This document shows positions 8,176-15,937 of a stretch of 64,000 bases of DNA, piece by piece. The stretch's first letter is position 1. The number at the start of each line of letters is the position of its first letter. Origin of the DNA: Methanoregula formicica SMSP (GTDB lineage: Archaea; Halobacteriota; Methanomicrobia; Methanomicrobiales; Methanospirillaceae); contig NC_019943.1 in assembly GCF_000327485.1 (NCBI RefSeq), forward strand, positions 1,426,001 through 1,490,000, written 5' to 3'. Position numbers and translations under genes: made by a program. The notes beneath the pieces are model-generated. The model made no database searches and was not told where the DNA came from. It worked only from the letters and a program-made list of their open reading frames with translations.

Positions 8176-8736
8176 AAATACTTTACCTTAATCTTTTTGA
8201 ATTATGAATTGTGAATTATTTCGAAAAATCAAAAATATTCATTCATTCTTGATTGATAGATTCTTGCGAAGCCACTATTTGAAATCTTATAACAAGTTCG
8301 TATTGTAAAAAATGTAGTGGAAAAACACTGAAGCCTATTCCTGACTCATCCATCACAAAATAACAAATTGGTCAAACCATAAAACCGAACTTAAGATTCC
8401 TCCCCCCGCCTGATGGCGGTCGCTCGGGGGGCTCGTCGCCCCCTCGCTGGGCACGGCCCGAACGCAAATTCTCGTACAGGTAAGTGAGTAGCGAAAAAGT
8501 CGGCAGACCTTTTCCGCGTCTGCCTCCTTTCATCCATATGAGCTTTCCATTTCACATCCAATGTCCGGCAAAAAATTTTCAATCAAGATCCGGTTGATCC
8601 GGAAATAATTTTTGATCGCAATGATGATCGCGTTGAAAAAAATTTCACGTAATGTCCGGTAAAAAAATTCCAAAATAATTTCCAAAAAAATTTCTAAAAA
8701 CTTTTCAAAAAATTTCAAAAATTTCCCGGCCCCGCT
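8176..8736. other. A+T-rich intergenic stretch with one GC-rich block
   Basis: No convincing gene. 8176-8390 is A+T-rich and should hold the promoter of the three-gene cassette. 8398-8460 is a short G/C-rich block with C-runs and G-runs able to pair. From 8540 the element AATGTCCGG occurs twice (near 8559 and 8650), each followed by an A-run. The end is a low-complexity A/T tract listed separately. Confidence 0.5.
8651..8725. repeat. phased A/T tracts, possible bent DNA
   Basis: Runs of 4-7 A residues followed by TTTC recur roughly every 11-12 bases over about 60 bases. Helically phased A-tracts of this kind curve DNA. A minus-strand open frame across it would encode only repetitive Phe/Lys/Glu/Leu/Ile sequence from a TTG and is not taken as a gene. 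Confidence 0.4.
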
Positions 8737-9018
8737 TCACTCATTCCCACAAATCCGAAACTCACAGCTCGCAAACTCCGCACAGTTTCGGCAGATCGCA
8801 AACACAATCTCGCAATGCGCACAATCCGGCTTACTCTCCAAATCACAATGATCGCAATCCGGTTCATCAATGTCCGGCCCGGATTCACCAACATCATCAG
8901 AGAACTCATTCTTCCGGTGCTTTCTCTTAAAATCTTCATTGCAGACATTGCAGTACGCATCAAGACAGGATTCACATTCCCCGGCCAAGGGATCGCAGCC
9001 CCAGTTCAGGTACGTCAT
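8737..9018 (-). CDS. cysteine-rich small protein, multiple zinc-binding CxxC pairs
   Basis: 93 aa from ATG 9018, with 13 cysteines. They fall in CxxC or C-x(4)-C patterns at residues 15/18, 23/26, 55/58, 66/69, 76/79 and 85/90. An acidic linker (residues 38-55) separates a first knuckle pair from the second group. Such spacing is that of tandem zinc knuckles or treble-clef fingers, so a nucleic-acid- or protein-binding role is plausible but unproven. The ribosome-binding site is weak. The regular cysteine pattern argues against a chance frame. Confidence 0.55.
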   Translation of the reverse strand: MTYLNWGCDPLAGECESCLDAYCNVCNEDFKRKHRKNEFSDDVGESGPDIDEPDCDHCDLESKPDCAHCEIVFAICRNCAEFASCEFRICGNE

Positions 9019-9618
9019 GCTGGTATCCCGGTACTGATGTCATGCAAACAAAAATTGATTGCGACAAAAATTTTCCGAATGGCAAAGCAGGAAAAGTTCA
9101 CGTTCCCGTGAATCCGCCGTCTGACACCCCTGACAGGGGGTACTATCACCCCAAATCCCGCCTATATATTAGTGCAGATCCGGACTCTTCAAAAATACCC
9201 GTGACAGGTCAGATACCTGTCACAGGTCACTTACCCGTCACGGGTCAGATGACCCGTAACTTTGGCACCCCCTAAAAAGCCACCCCCAAAACCCCCCTTC
9301 TTTTCATTCCGGCATCCCCCAGCCCGTCCGGCACTGAGTTATGCCTCTGTATTAGCGCTATTTGCGTCCAGTTTTCTCCGACGTAAAACTAAAGAAAAAC
9401 CCCGACTTAGTCCCGCTTTTTCGCGACTTAGTCCCTCATTTTGGGGTACTTACGGCCGCAGGGGTTTTTGCTCACGTAATTCTACGACGTGCGACTCCTC
9501 ATCAGAGGGGGCGCAGGAGAAGAATTCCCGTATGGGTATTCTTCGACCGAGAATCCCACGATCAGGTCTTTTCAGAGAGTCTTGAAAAAAGAGGTTTTCC
9601 GGATACCCGGAAACCGGG
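9019..9618. other. 600-bp non-coding region with repeats
   Basis: No gene is supported. It holds the perfect palindrome CCCCTGACAGGGG (9127-9139), the 18-bp palindromic array (9197-9257), a C-rich stretch (9267-9296), and a direct repeat CGACTTAGTCCC (9403-9414 and 9424-9435, 21 bases apart). Two plus-strand open frames (9042-9275 and 9262-9585) cross these repeats but have no protein-like features. Confidence 0.5.
9197..9257. repeat. tandem 18-bp palindromic repeat array
   Basis: Three 13-bp palindromes begin exactly 18 bases apart at 9197, 9215 and 9233: ACCCGTGACAGGT, ACCTGTCACAGGT and ACCCGTCACGGGT. Each is joined to the next by TCAxx-type spacers, and a half site ACCCGT follows at 9252. 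The second and third are perfect 6+1+6 inverted repeats. Regularly spaced palindromes are typical of operator or iteron arrays bound cooperatively by a dimeric protein. The protein is not evident nearby. Confidence 0.65.
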
Positions 9619-10311
9619 TTACTTCACCGGAATCGTTTCCATCGGCGACGCAATGATCTGGGCGTACGATGCCGGCGTGATGTACTGCGGCGTGTACACG
9701 ACACCGAACCCGGCAAGGCTCTGCGAGAGCGAGCGCATGTCATTGCGTGCCAGGGCCAGCTGCTGGTTGTAAATGTAGATCAGGTCTTGGTTGTCGGTCC
9801 GGCCGATTGCTGCGGAGAGGTCTGCGATGTTCATGTCCGTGAACTGTGCGCTCATCTTCAACGCATCGGATGCGGACGAGAGGCCGGTGTTGAGATCATT
9901 GGTGTACATCTGCTGGAGGCCCTGGTTCGTGAAGACGCCGGCCTTCTGGCTCTCCGGGTCGGGAATGTTGTACCGGACAAGGATCACATCATCGACTTTC
10001 ATGGAGGTTTTTGCAGCGTTCGAGATGTTCAGGAGGAGCGGGAGGGTCGTATGCATGCCGTACAATGCCGAATTGAGATCGTACGCGAACTTTGCTTCTT
10101 CCTGGAGGAGCAGGATGTCTGCGGTCTCGGTAGCGTTGAGCTCCGCTTTCGGCAATGCATTGAACGCCGCGTCCGAAGCAGATGGTGCGGGAGTTGCAAC
10201 GGGCACCGGGGACGTGACAGCCGGTGTCGTGCCCTGCTGGCCGGTACAGCCGGCGGCTGCTGCAAAGATACAGGCAAGCAGGAGGATCCCGATGAATGAA
10301 GATCGTGACAC
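9619..10311 (-). CDS. DUF2202 ferritin-like lipoprotein
   Basis: 230 aa from GTG 10311. The N-terminus is a lipoprotein signal with the lipobox-like end AAAAGC (Cys near residue 22), then a Thr/Pro/Ala-rich linker. Residues about 65-215 follow the DUF2202 pattern: an EEAKFAYD helix, RYNIPDP, GVFTNQGLQQMY, and AxxxTDMNIADL. DUF2202 proteins are four-helix ferritin-like. Here the second-helix Glu/His positions of the family appear replaced (NAAKTSM), so metal binding may be lost. It is exported and anchored outside the membrane. It is divergent to the AIM24-family gene. Confidence 0.8.
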   Translation of the reverse strand: MSRSSFIGILLLACIFAAAAGCTGQQGTTPAVTSPVPVATPAPSASDAAFNALPKAELNATETADILLLQEEAKFAYDLNSALYGMHTTLPLLLNISNAAKTSMKVDDVILVRYNIPDPESQKAGVFTNQGLQQMYTNDLNTGLSSASDALKMSAQFTDMNIADLSAAIGRTDNQDLIYIYNQQLALARNDMRSLSQSLAGFGVVYTPQYITPASYAQIIASPMETIPVK

Positions 10312-10451
10312 AGACTAGACTTGCCGTACGGAATTATTTGAACTATTCTTTTCGCTTCACACTGCGCTTTCGATCGCTTGCGTTTTTTTATCCGGAACTA
10401 TTTCCCGCAACACATTTCTTCTACCGGGCCGAAATTCTCATCAGGAATCGT

Positions 10452-11150
10452 ATGAAGCACGAGATCATTGGCAGCAATTTGCAGATGGTGAAGATCGATC
10501 TTCTGCCGGGCGAAGGAATCTTTGCCGAAGCCGGCGCGATGGTGAACATGACCGGTTCGTTCACGATGGAGAGCCAGCTCAAAGGCGGCATCCTCTCCGG
10601 CATCAAGCGTGCGGTCGTGGGCGAGAGCGTTTTTTTGACGCGATTTTCGCCCGGGGCAGGTGCCGGCTTTGTCTCGTTTGCCGGTACCATGCCAGGCAAG
10701 ATCTTTCCGGTCTCGGTCAGCCCGGACCGGGAGTTCATCTCCCGCAAGGATTCGTTCCTCTGCTGCCATGAAGGAGTCGAGCTCGACATCGCGTTCACGC
10801 GCAAGATCCAGGCCGGTCTTTTCGGCGGCGAGGGATTCGTGCTCCAGCGGATGACCGGGCAGGGCACGGTGTTCCTCCACTGCTGCGGGGACATTATCGA
10901 ACTCGACTTAAAACCGGGCGAGGTTGTCAAGGTCCAGACCGGCCTTGTTGTCGGCTTTGACCACACGGTCAGCTACGACATCGCGCTCGCGGGCGGGATC
11001 ACCACCGCGCTCTTCGGGGGCGAAGGCCTCTTTGTCACCACGCTCACGGGTCCGGGTAAGGTCATTCTCCAGTCCATGAACCTGGAGAAGATCGCAGCAA
11101 GCCTCATCCCCTATCTGCCCAAACCGGAAGTGAAGGTCAAACCGGTGTAA
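10452..11150 (+). CDS. AIM24/TIGR00266-family protein
   Basis: 232 aa from ATG 10452. The frame is open back to 10296, but that part overlaps the divergent lipoprotein gene and lacks protein character. The family is a beta-helix-like protein (TIGR00266, AIM24) of unknown function, widespread in bacteria and archaea. Visible features are EAGAMVNMTGS, the SRFSPGAGAGFVSFAG-type turn, the duplicated FGGEGFVLQ / FGGEGLFVT half-repeats and a TGPGKVILQSM end. No signal peptide or membrane segment is present, so it should be cytoplasmic. Confidence 0.88.
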   Translation: MKHEIIGSNLQMVKIDLLPGEGIFAEAGAMVNMTGSFTMESQLKGGILSGIKRAVVGESVFLTRFSPGAGAGFVSFAGTMPGKIFPVSVSPDREFISRKDSFLCCHEGVELDIAFTRKIQAGLFGGEGFVLQRMTGQGTVFLHCCGDIIELDLKPGEVVKVQTGLVVGFDHTVSYDIALAGGITTALFGGEGLFVTTLTGPGKVILQSMNLEKIAASLIPYLPKPEVKVKPV

Positions 11151-11162
11151 AACCGGTAAACA

Positions 11163-11867
11163 TTATTTTTTGTCCCAGCCGAGTTTTTCGAGAATATATT
11201 TTGTCTCGTCCTGCGGCTTCTCCCCGGGAGTCCGCGACTGGACGACAAGGGTAATTGCATTTTTCAGCGCAACATTGCCGCCTTTCTGCTTGCAGAGAAT
11301 ATAATCGCCGTTGAACCTGCGCAGCGCCTTCACAAACGCGTTTAAGATCTTCTTACGGTCTTTGAGATCGCTCTTTGAGAGTTTCATCAGGTGCTCGAAG
11401 ATGGAGACGTCGATGAGCGTGCTTGCAACCCAGCTGATCTCGCAGGTGTACCCGAAGATCCAGGCAATGTGGGAGTTCTTCGTTGTCGCGATGAAATCAT
11501 CGATGTTGTTGCCCACGCTGCACGAGCCGATCAGGACCCCCTCGATATTGGAGTACCGGGCCGCGTTCTTCACGGCCTTGAACATGGCCGGGAGTTTCAT
11601 GCCGGTCTTGGCCTTGAGCCCGCCGATCCGTTTGCCGGTGCCGTGGGCTGCAATGTACAGGAAGAGCCGGTCCTCTTTGGTATTCGTCAGGTCATCTTCT
11701 AGAGCCCGCCGGAATCCGACCTTCTCGTAGAAGTTCGAGTAATAGATGTTGAAGTCGCCCTGGACGCTCTCGAGGCCCTGGAGGAAGAGGAGGACCGAGG
11801 GGCGCTTGGGTTTTTCTTCGGGCGTCCACCAGAGGCCTTCGATGACGAGGAGTGCTGTGCTTGACAT
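11163..11867 (-). CDS. stand-alone caspase-like (clan CD) protein
   Basis: 234 aa from ATG 11867. Residues 68-79 (LFLYIAAHGTGK) give a hydrophobic strand ending in His75-Gly. Residues 110-118 (GVLIGSCSV) give a second strand ending in Cys116. This His-Gly...Cys arrangement, about 40 residues apart, is that of caspase, metacaspase and CHAT peptidases. No signal peptide, membrane segment or additional domain is seen. The C-terminal third is helical and basic. The peptidase call rests on the catalytic pattern only; the fold was not checked. It is convergent with the AIM24-family gene, 12 bases apart. Confidence 0.6.
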   Translation of the reverse strand: MSSTALLVIEGLWWTPEEKPKRPSVLLFLQGLESVQGDFNIYYSNFYEKVGFRRALEDDLTNTKEDRLFLYIAAHGTGKRIGGLKAKTGMKLPAMFKAVKNAARYSNIEGVLIGSCSVGNNIDDFIATTKNSHIAWIFGYTCEISWVASTLIDVSIFEHLMKLSKSDLKDRKKILNAFVKALRRFNGDYILCKQKGGNVALKNAITLVVQSRTPGEKPQDETKYILEKLGWDKK

Positions 11868-12000
11868 GGTATCACGCGGGGTCTTTTTTAGGCTGATAAC
11901 AAGGAGAGGTCACGCAATGGAATAACTGTTGTGGCCGGCCGGCACGGAAATTTTCAATTGTGTGGAACGTTGATCTTCCTTATCCAGTACCGGAATTTTT

Positions 12001-12354
12001 ATGAAGCATCCTGATGAGGAAAAACCGGAACAGGCTGATGGGTGTGATCCTGCACTGGCGGATGTACCCGAATGTCCCGCCGGGAACGTCCCCCGGGGCG
12101 TGACCCTTGAAGGTCTCGTAACCATGACCGGCGAGATGGAGCACCTGAACGAGCTGGTCCTGCTGCACGTGGAGAAGGCCGGGGGGTTCACCTGTACGGC
12201 ATCCTACCTGACCATCGTGACGCCCGTGCTCGACATGCTCGAAGGGGAAATCCGGTTCCGGTACCGCAATGGCATGGATCATGCAGAGATAAAGTCCATT
12301 ATCGCGGATTGGATCGACAAGGAGATTGCCGGATTCCGGCCCGGTAAAAAATAA
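12001..12354 (+). CDS. hypothetical protein, 117 aa
   Basis: I do not recognise the family. The N-terminal 35 residues are acidic and Pro/Cys-containing. From residue 36 the sequence forms helices (LEGLVTMTGEMEHLNELVLLHVEKAGG, then YLTIVTPVLDMLEGEIRFRY) with a charged end. It is cytoplasmic by composition. Third-position G/C bias is like that of neighbouring genes, which supports coding. A perfect hairpin 60 bases after the stop may terminate it. Confidence 0.6.
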   Translation: MKHPDEEKPEQADGCDPALADVPECPAGNVPRGVTLEGLVTMTGEMEHLNELVLLHVEKAGGFTCTASYLTIVTPVLDMLEGEIRFRYRNGMDHAEIKSIIADWIDKEIAGFRPGKK

Positions 12355-12416
12355 CCCCGCATTATTGAATACATTTTTTCCATTGCAATCAACCCCCATC
12401 ACGCCAGCCCTGACTC

Positions 12417-12437
12417 GAAGAACCTTTCAGGTTCTTC
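12417..12437 (+). terminator. perfect 9-bp stem-loop
   Basis: GAAGAACCT, a 3-base loop, then AGGTTCTTC form an exact inverted repeat downstream of the 117-aa gene. It is not followed by a strong T-run on the plus strand, so a terminator role is only likely. Confidence 0.4.
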
Positions 12438-12474
12438 TCGTGTCAAAGAGAGATTTTCATAAAAAGAAATTGAG

Positions 12475-12543
12475 GCCGCCGCGGGGCGCCCTTCGGGGAG
12501 GCGGCAAGCATCCCTTTGGGGTATGGGGGCCATCAGCCCCCAT
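12475..12543. repeat. cluster of GC-rich hairpins
   Basis: GCCGCC (12475-12480) can pair with GGCGGC (12500-12505) across a G/C-rich loop. ATGGGGGC (12523-12530) pairs exactly with GCCCCCAT (12536-12543). The block lies between two converging genes. It might be a dispersed intergenic repeat or a bidirectional termination region; copies elsewhere in the genome cannot be seen from here. Confidence 0.45.
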
Positions 12544-12596
12544 CTTTGCGATTGAGGATTAAAAGGGTATAATTTTCTTATGGTTTTCACACCGGC

Positions 12597-13802
12597 TCAG
12601 AACAACCCGGTAACCCACGCCCACAGGTTCCCGATGCCGGTGGAGATAACAACAGTTGGATCGATGCCGAGGACCGGGAAGACGAAGATGAAGTACAGAA
12701 CCGTGCCGAGCAGGCTCCCGAGGTTCCCGAGCGCTGCAACGAGCACGACTTTAAAGAGCGGGATCTTCGCCATTTCCTTAAGCGACTCGGTCTCGTAGAT
12801 CTTCCGGAAGTCGGTGACCGGGGGTTTCCGTACGCGGGCCTCGACATAGGCGCCGATCCAGCCGGCATGGAGCATCGGGTTGAGCGAGGTCATCCACGCA
12901 ACGCAGAAGCAGGTCAGGGCCGAGTACGGGTGGCCGCCGGCGAGCAGGACGAAGATGGCTGATAGCACGCCGTGGATGATCACCCAGAAGAGGAACGCGT
13001 ACAGGAGGACGTTTAAGCCCACTCCCGAGAACGCGATGGCTGCAAGCAGGAAGGCAAAGAGGAACGTGACACCGAAGCCGAAGACCTTCGCCCACGGGAA
13101 CGGTTTTGGTTCTTTGGTCAGTGAGTCGAACGGCGGGAGGGTCTTTGGGTCGTCGAGGTAGGCGGAAATTCCTTTACGGTGACCGGCGCCGATGACCGCC
13201 AGGATCTTTCCTTCGGGCCGCTGGGCTTTCAGGATGACGAGCTGGTGGGCGATGAACGCGTCGCGCTCATCAATGAGTGCCCGGGCTCCGTTGGGCGAGA
13301 ATTTCCGGAACTCTTCCATCACGACATCGATCACGTTCTGTTCCTTTAAGGACTCGATATCGATCTCCTGGCCGTTATCGATCTCGGCGATCGAGATGAT
13401 CAGGGCCCAGATCATCTTGAGTTTCTCGATGAACCCGAGGGTGTTCCAGAACCGCATCAGCGTGACGCGGATGTCGCGGTCAACGAGCGCGATGGGGATA
13501 TTGCGCTGCTCGGCTTCCGCGATTGCGGCCTTCATCTCGGCGCCCGGTTCAACGCCAACGTCGAACCCGATCTTGCGCTGGAGGTAGGCGAGGAGCCACT
13601 GGACGAGGAGAGAGTTGAAATTTTTTACTTCCAGGACATCGTTCACGCTCGGGTCACGTGCCTGCTTTTTCAGCGCAGAGTACCGTGCCGGGTCCAGCTC
13701 GATGGCAACGACATCGGGATGATAATCTTCTATTGCGGTCCGGACCTCGTTGACGCTCTCCTGCGAGACGTGGGCCGTGCCGATGATTTTTATTTCTGCC
13801 AT
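12597..13802 (-). CDS. TraB-family membrane protein
   Basis: 401 aa. The N-terminal 220 residues are a TraB/PrgY (TIKI-type) domain: IIGTAHVSQES at residues 5-15 with the conserved GxxH, IELDPARY near residue 35, and ERDAFIAHQL followed by AVIGAGHRKGI near residue 205. TraB/TIKI proteins are putative metal-dependent proteases; bacterial PrgY lowers pheromone activity. The C-terminal half holds several hydrophobic helices (about residues 238-320 and 355-400), so it is membrane-embedded. The archaeal role is unknown. Its upstream region is A+T-rich. Confidence 0.88.
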   Translation of the reverse strand: MAEIKIIGTAHVSQESVNEVRTAIEDYHPDVVAIELDPARYSALKKQARDPSVNDVLEVKNFNSLLVQWLLAYLQRKIGFDVGVEPGAEMKAAIAEAEQRNIPIALVDRDIRVTLMRFWNTLGFIEKLKMIWALIISIAEIDNGQEIDIESLKEQNVIDVVMEEFRKFSPNGARALIDERDAFIAHQLVILKAQRPEGKILAVIGAGHRKGISAYLDDPKTLPPFDSLTKEPKPFPWAKVFGFGVTFLFAFLLAAIAFSGVGLNVLLYAFLFWVIIHGVLSAIFVLLAGGHPYSALTCFCVAWMTSLNPMLHAGWIGAYVEARVRKPPVTDFRKIYETESLKEMAKIPLFKVVLVAALGNLGSLLGTVLYFIFVFPVLGIDPTVVISTGIGNLWAWVTGLF

Positions 13803-14130
13803 TGATCACCGTTTGTGGCTGTAATGTTTGTGGTGAAGGGTGATTAAAGGAGGGGATAAGGTGGGGGGGTTTGCTTAAAAGAATCTTTGTGAATGGAACT
13901 CAAAAATCGAAAATCTTTACTAAATTAAGTACATAATATAGGGTACAATTGTTTAACAGAGCGTTTCTTAAGAATTACTTATGAAATACCGCAAATAAAA
14001 ATTCTTTTTTATATTCGTGACATTGTCGTTTTTAATTTGGCACGGATTTCTGTTTATTTGTCCCGATTCAAGTGATTATGCTTATATTTACGATATAAAA
14101 TTTATGGCAATTTAATAAGGTTTATGGTAT
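13803..14130. other. A+T-rich intergenic region
   Basis: 328 bases between two divergent genes, with no gene seen. It contains several A/T runs and the promoter elements of the calpain-like gene near its right end. The sudden drop in G+C relative to the TraB gene marks the left edge of the calpain/surface-protein segment. Confidence 0.5.
14092..14101 (+). promoter_or_regulatory. TATA box of the calpain-like gene
   Basis: GATATAAAAT lies about 35 bases before the proposed GTG start. Initiation would be expected about 26 bases downstream of the box centre, giving a leader of around 10 nt. Confidence 0.4.
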
Positions 14131-15888
14131 GTGAGCGGAAGTATTCCGGCAGTGGAAGAGAACAGTCAAGAAGATTGTTATTTTCCGGGTAATGGGGTGT
14201 GTATTGTGGTTTCTTTTCGAAGGATATGGGATTGGTTTTATGAGTTAATTCTGTTTATCATACATCTTCTCTGGCCAGTAAAATCGTATGGAACAACGGG
14301 AGCAAGGAATCCCTATTCTGTGTATCGGGCAATTCATGGAGATGATCCGTTTACCAAAAATTCAGAAAAAAATGATAGCGAGAGTAAATCATCATCTGTT
14401 CTCGCGATTCCTCCAAAAAAAGCAAGAGAACTTCTCAACAATCTCGGATCGGGAGGATCTGGGCTTCCCTACGAAAAATTGTTTGACCCCTATTACGGAT
14501 CCTGTCTTTTCACAAAAAAAACCATTGAAGAAGTAAAGGGATTTCAGCATGAGAAAATTTTCCTGAAAAGGGAGAGATCTTCTGGGATCGCAGCCCTGGA
14601 TGATTCAGATCGTGAAAAGAATTCGTCCGGAAACAATCCGATAATCGAACAGCTGGACGGAGCCCCGAGATTTTCCGGTTGCGTTGAAGATTTCCGTCGC
14701 TGGGATCCGGATAACCCTGCTGATCCTGATGATCCGTCGGCACTCTGTGCTGATTGGCTCGATCCAGATACTTTGGATGATGACAAAAAAACTGTAATCA
14801 ATTACCCGGATACAGTTCATCCCTCATTTGATGATTCGATCCAGGGGCCGGTGCCGGACTGTTATTTCCTTGCAGCACTATCCACCATTGCGTGGTTTGT
14901 TTTTAATTACCCCCAAAGAGCACCGGCAATTCTGGCAAAGAATGAAAGAACTCCGATAACTTTTGCCGATATCAGTTTAAAACTATACTCAGTTTCTGGG
15001 AAAAAAATCCCACCTGTCTCCAAAGCTACTGCAGTTAACACTAATTATCTACTTCCAAAAAACCAAAGTGACGCTTTTCAGGGGGTTCAAACAAGGACCG
15101 GCAACGCGAGCTGGCTCCCCTATTATGAGAAAGCATTCTTACGATATCTTGAAACCACCGGTATTCTGACACCGGGGGATCCAGACAAACCAGACATTTG
15201 CCGGATCCAAGGGGGCGATCCGGGAGAAACGTTGCGGGCACTGCTTCGGAGACCAAATGGAAAACTCAACCGATATATCATGAATAGTAGACTCCCCAAT
15301 CATAACTCCAACGATCCCGAGGCAGTCTGGTTAAGACTAAATAGTGTTGTTGCTGAAAAAGCCCCTGCAAACCCGGCCAACCAAGCACGACGGACACAGT
15401 ATCCGGCAGTGGCACGAACCTTTGGTTGCTCAGGACCTGATATCACGGGGGATCCTAACCCATCCCTTTATGCTGCAACAGCCAAGGGGGTAATCTATGA
15501 TAATGATCTGATAGTTGCTTCTCATTCTTATTCCCTTCTTGGAATCATGATGGACAGCAACAACCAGAGATACATAATCTTAAGGAATCCCTTTGGCGAG
15601 AACCATGGATTTGAATATGGGAAGCAATACAATGAGGATGGAACTCTGAAGTATCACCTATATGGAGATGTAGGGAGACAACCGGTTGGACAGAGTGGTG
15701 AAAAAGCTATTGATTACCGCCTTACTTTCCCATCAATTGTGTACAATCAAACGCCCTATTCAATCGCCCCGTGGATTTCAGTGAATACTACAAACGGGAC
15801 TGTGGTAATGCCAAACAAGGGTAAATTCGCCATCCGTCTTGATGACTTTGTTAACTATTTCCAGGAGTTCGATTACGTTCTAATATAG
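14131..15888 (+). CDS. calpain-like (C2) cysteine protease, membrane-anchored
   Basis: 585 aa from GTG 14131. The catalytic triad of family C2 is visible in order: Cys244 in QGPVPDCYFLAAL, His465 in ASHSYSLLG, and Asn486 in ILRNPFGE. The Gln of the oxyanion hole (Q238) is also present. One hydrophobic segment (about residues 36-50) may anchor it. Residues 50-225 are a polar linker with Asp/Pro-rich stretches. C-terminal to the triad are about 90 residues without EF-hands. Calpain-like proteases are rare in archaea. A+T-rich codon use unlike the neighbours suggests acquisition. It is followed 50 bases later by a giant surface protein on the same strand. Confidence 0.85.
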   Translation: MSGSIPAVEENSQEDCYFPGNGVCIVVSFRRIWDWFYELILFIIHLLWPVKSYGTTGARNPYSVYRAIHGDDPFTKNSEKNDSESKSSSVLAIPPKKARELLNNLGSGGSGLPYEKLFDPYYGSCLFTKKTIEEVKGFQHEKIFLKRERSSGIAALDDSDREKNSSGNNPIIEQLDGAPRFSGCVEDFRRWDPDNPADPDDPSALCADWLDPDTLDDDKKTVINYPDTVHPSFDDSIQGPVPDCYFLAALSTIAWFVFNYPQRAPAILAKNERTPITFADISLKLYSVSGKKIPPVSKATAVNTNYLLPKNQSDAFQGVQTRTGNASWLPYYEKAFLRYLETTGILTPGDPDKPDICRIQGGDPGETLRALLRRPNGKLNRYIMNSRLPNHNSNDPEAVWLRLNSVVAEKAPANPANQARRTQYPAVARTFGCSGPDITGDPNPSLYAATAKGVIYDNDLIVASHSYSLLGIMMDSNNQRYIILRNPFGENHGFEYGKQYNEDGTLKYHLYGDVGRQPVGQSGEKAIDYRLTFPSIVYNQTPYSIAPWISVNTTNGTVVMPNKGKFAIRLDDFVNYFQEFDYVLI

Positions 15889-15937
15889 GATTGCCAGCTC
15901 GTTTAAGAACGAAAATAGACTGGATCAAACCAAATTC

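Noticed and set aside
8530-8718. 62-codon minus-strand frame rich in Phe, Leu, Ile and Glu
   Set aside because: It arises from the A/T low-complexity tract, starts at TTG and has no protein-like features.
9197-9257. Palindrome array as a CRISPR
   Set aside because: The repeats are 13 bp with 5-bp near-constant spacers, far too short for CRISPR repeats and spacers, and no cas gene is present.
9042-9585. Two plus-strand frames, one with a PVTGQ/PVTGH peptide repeat
   Set aside because: The peptide repeat is a by-product of the 18-bp DNA palindromes; no ribosome-binding site or domain supports translation.
9019-9618. Replication origin
   Set aside because: No origin-recognition-box sequence or orc1/cdc6 gene is seen; the palindromes alone are not enough.
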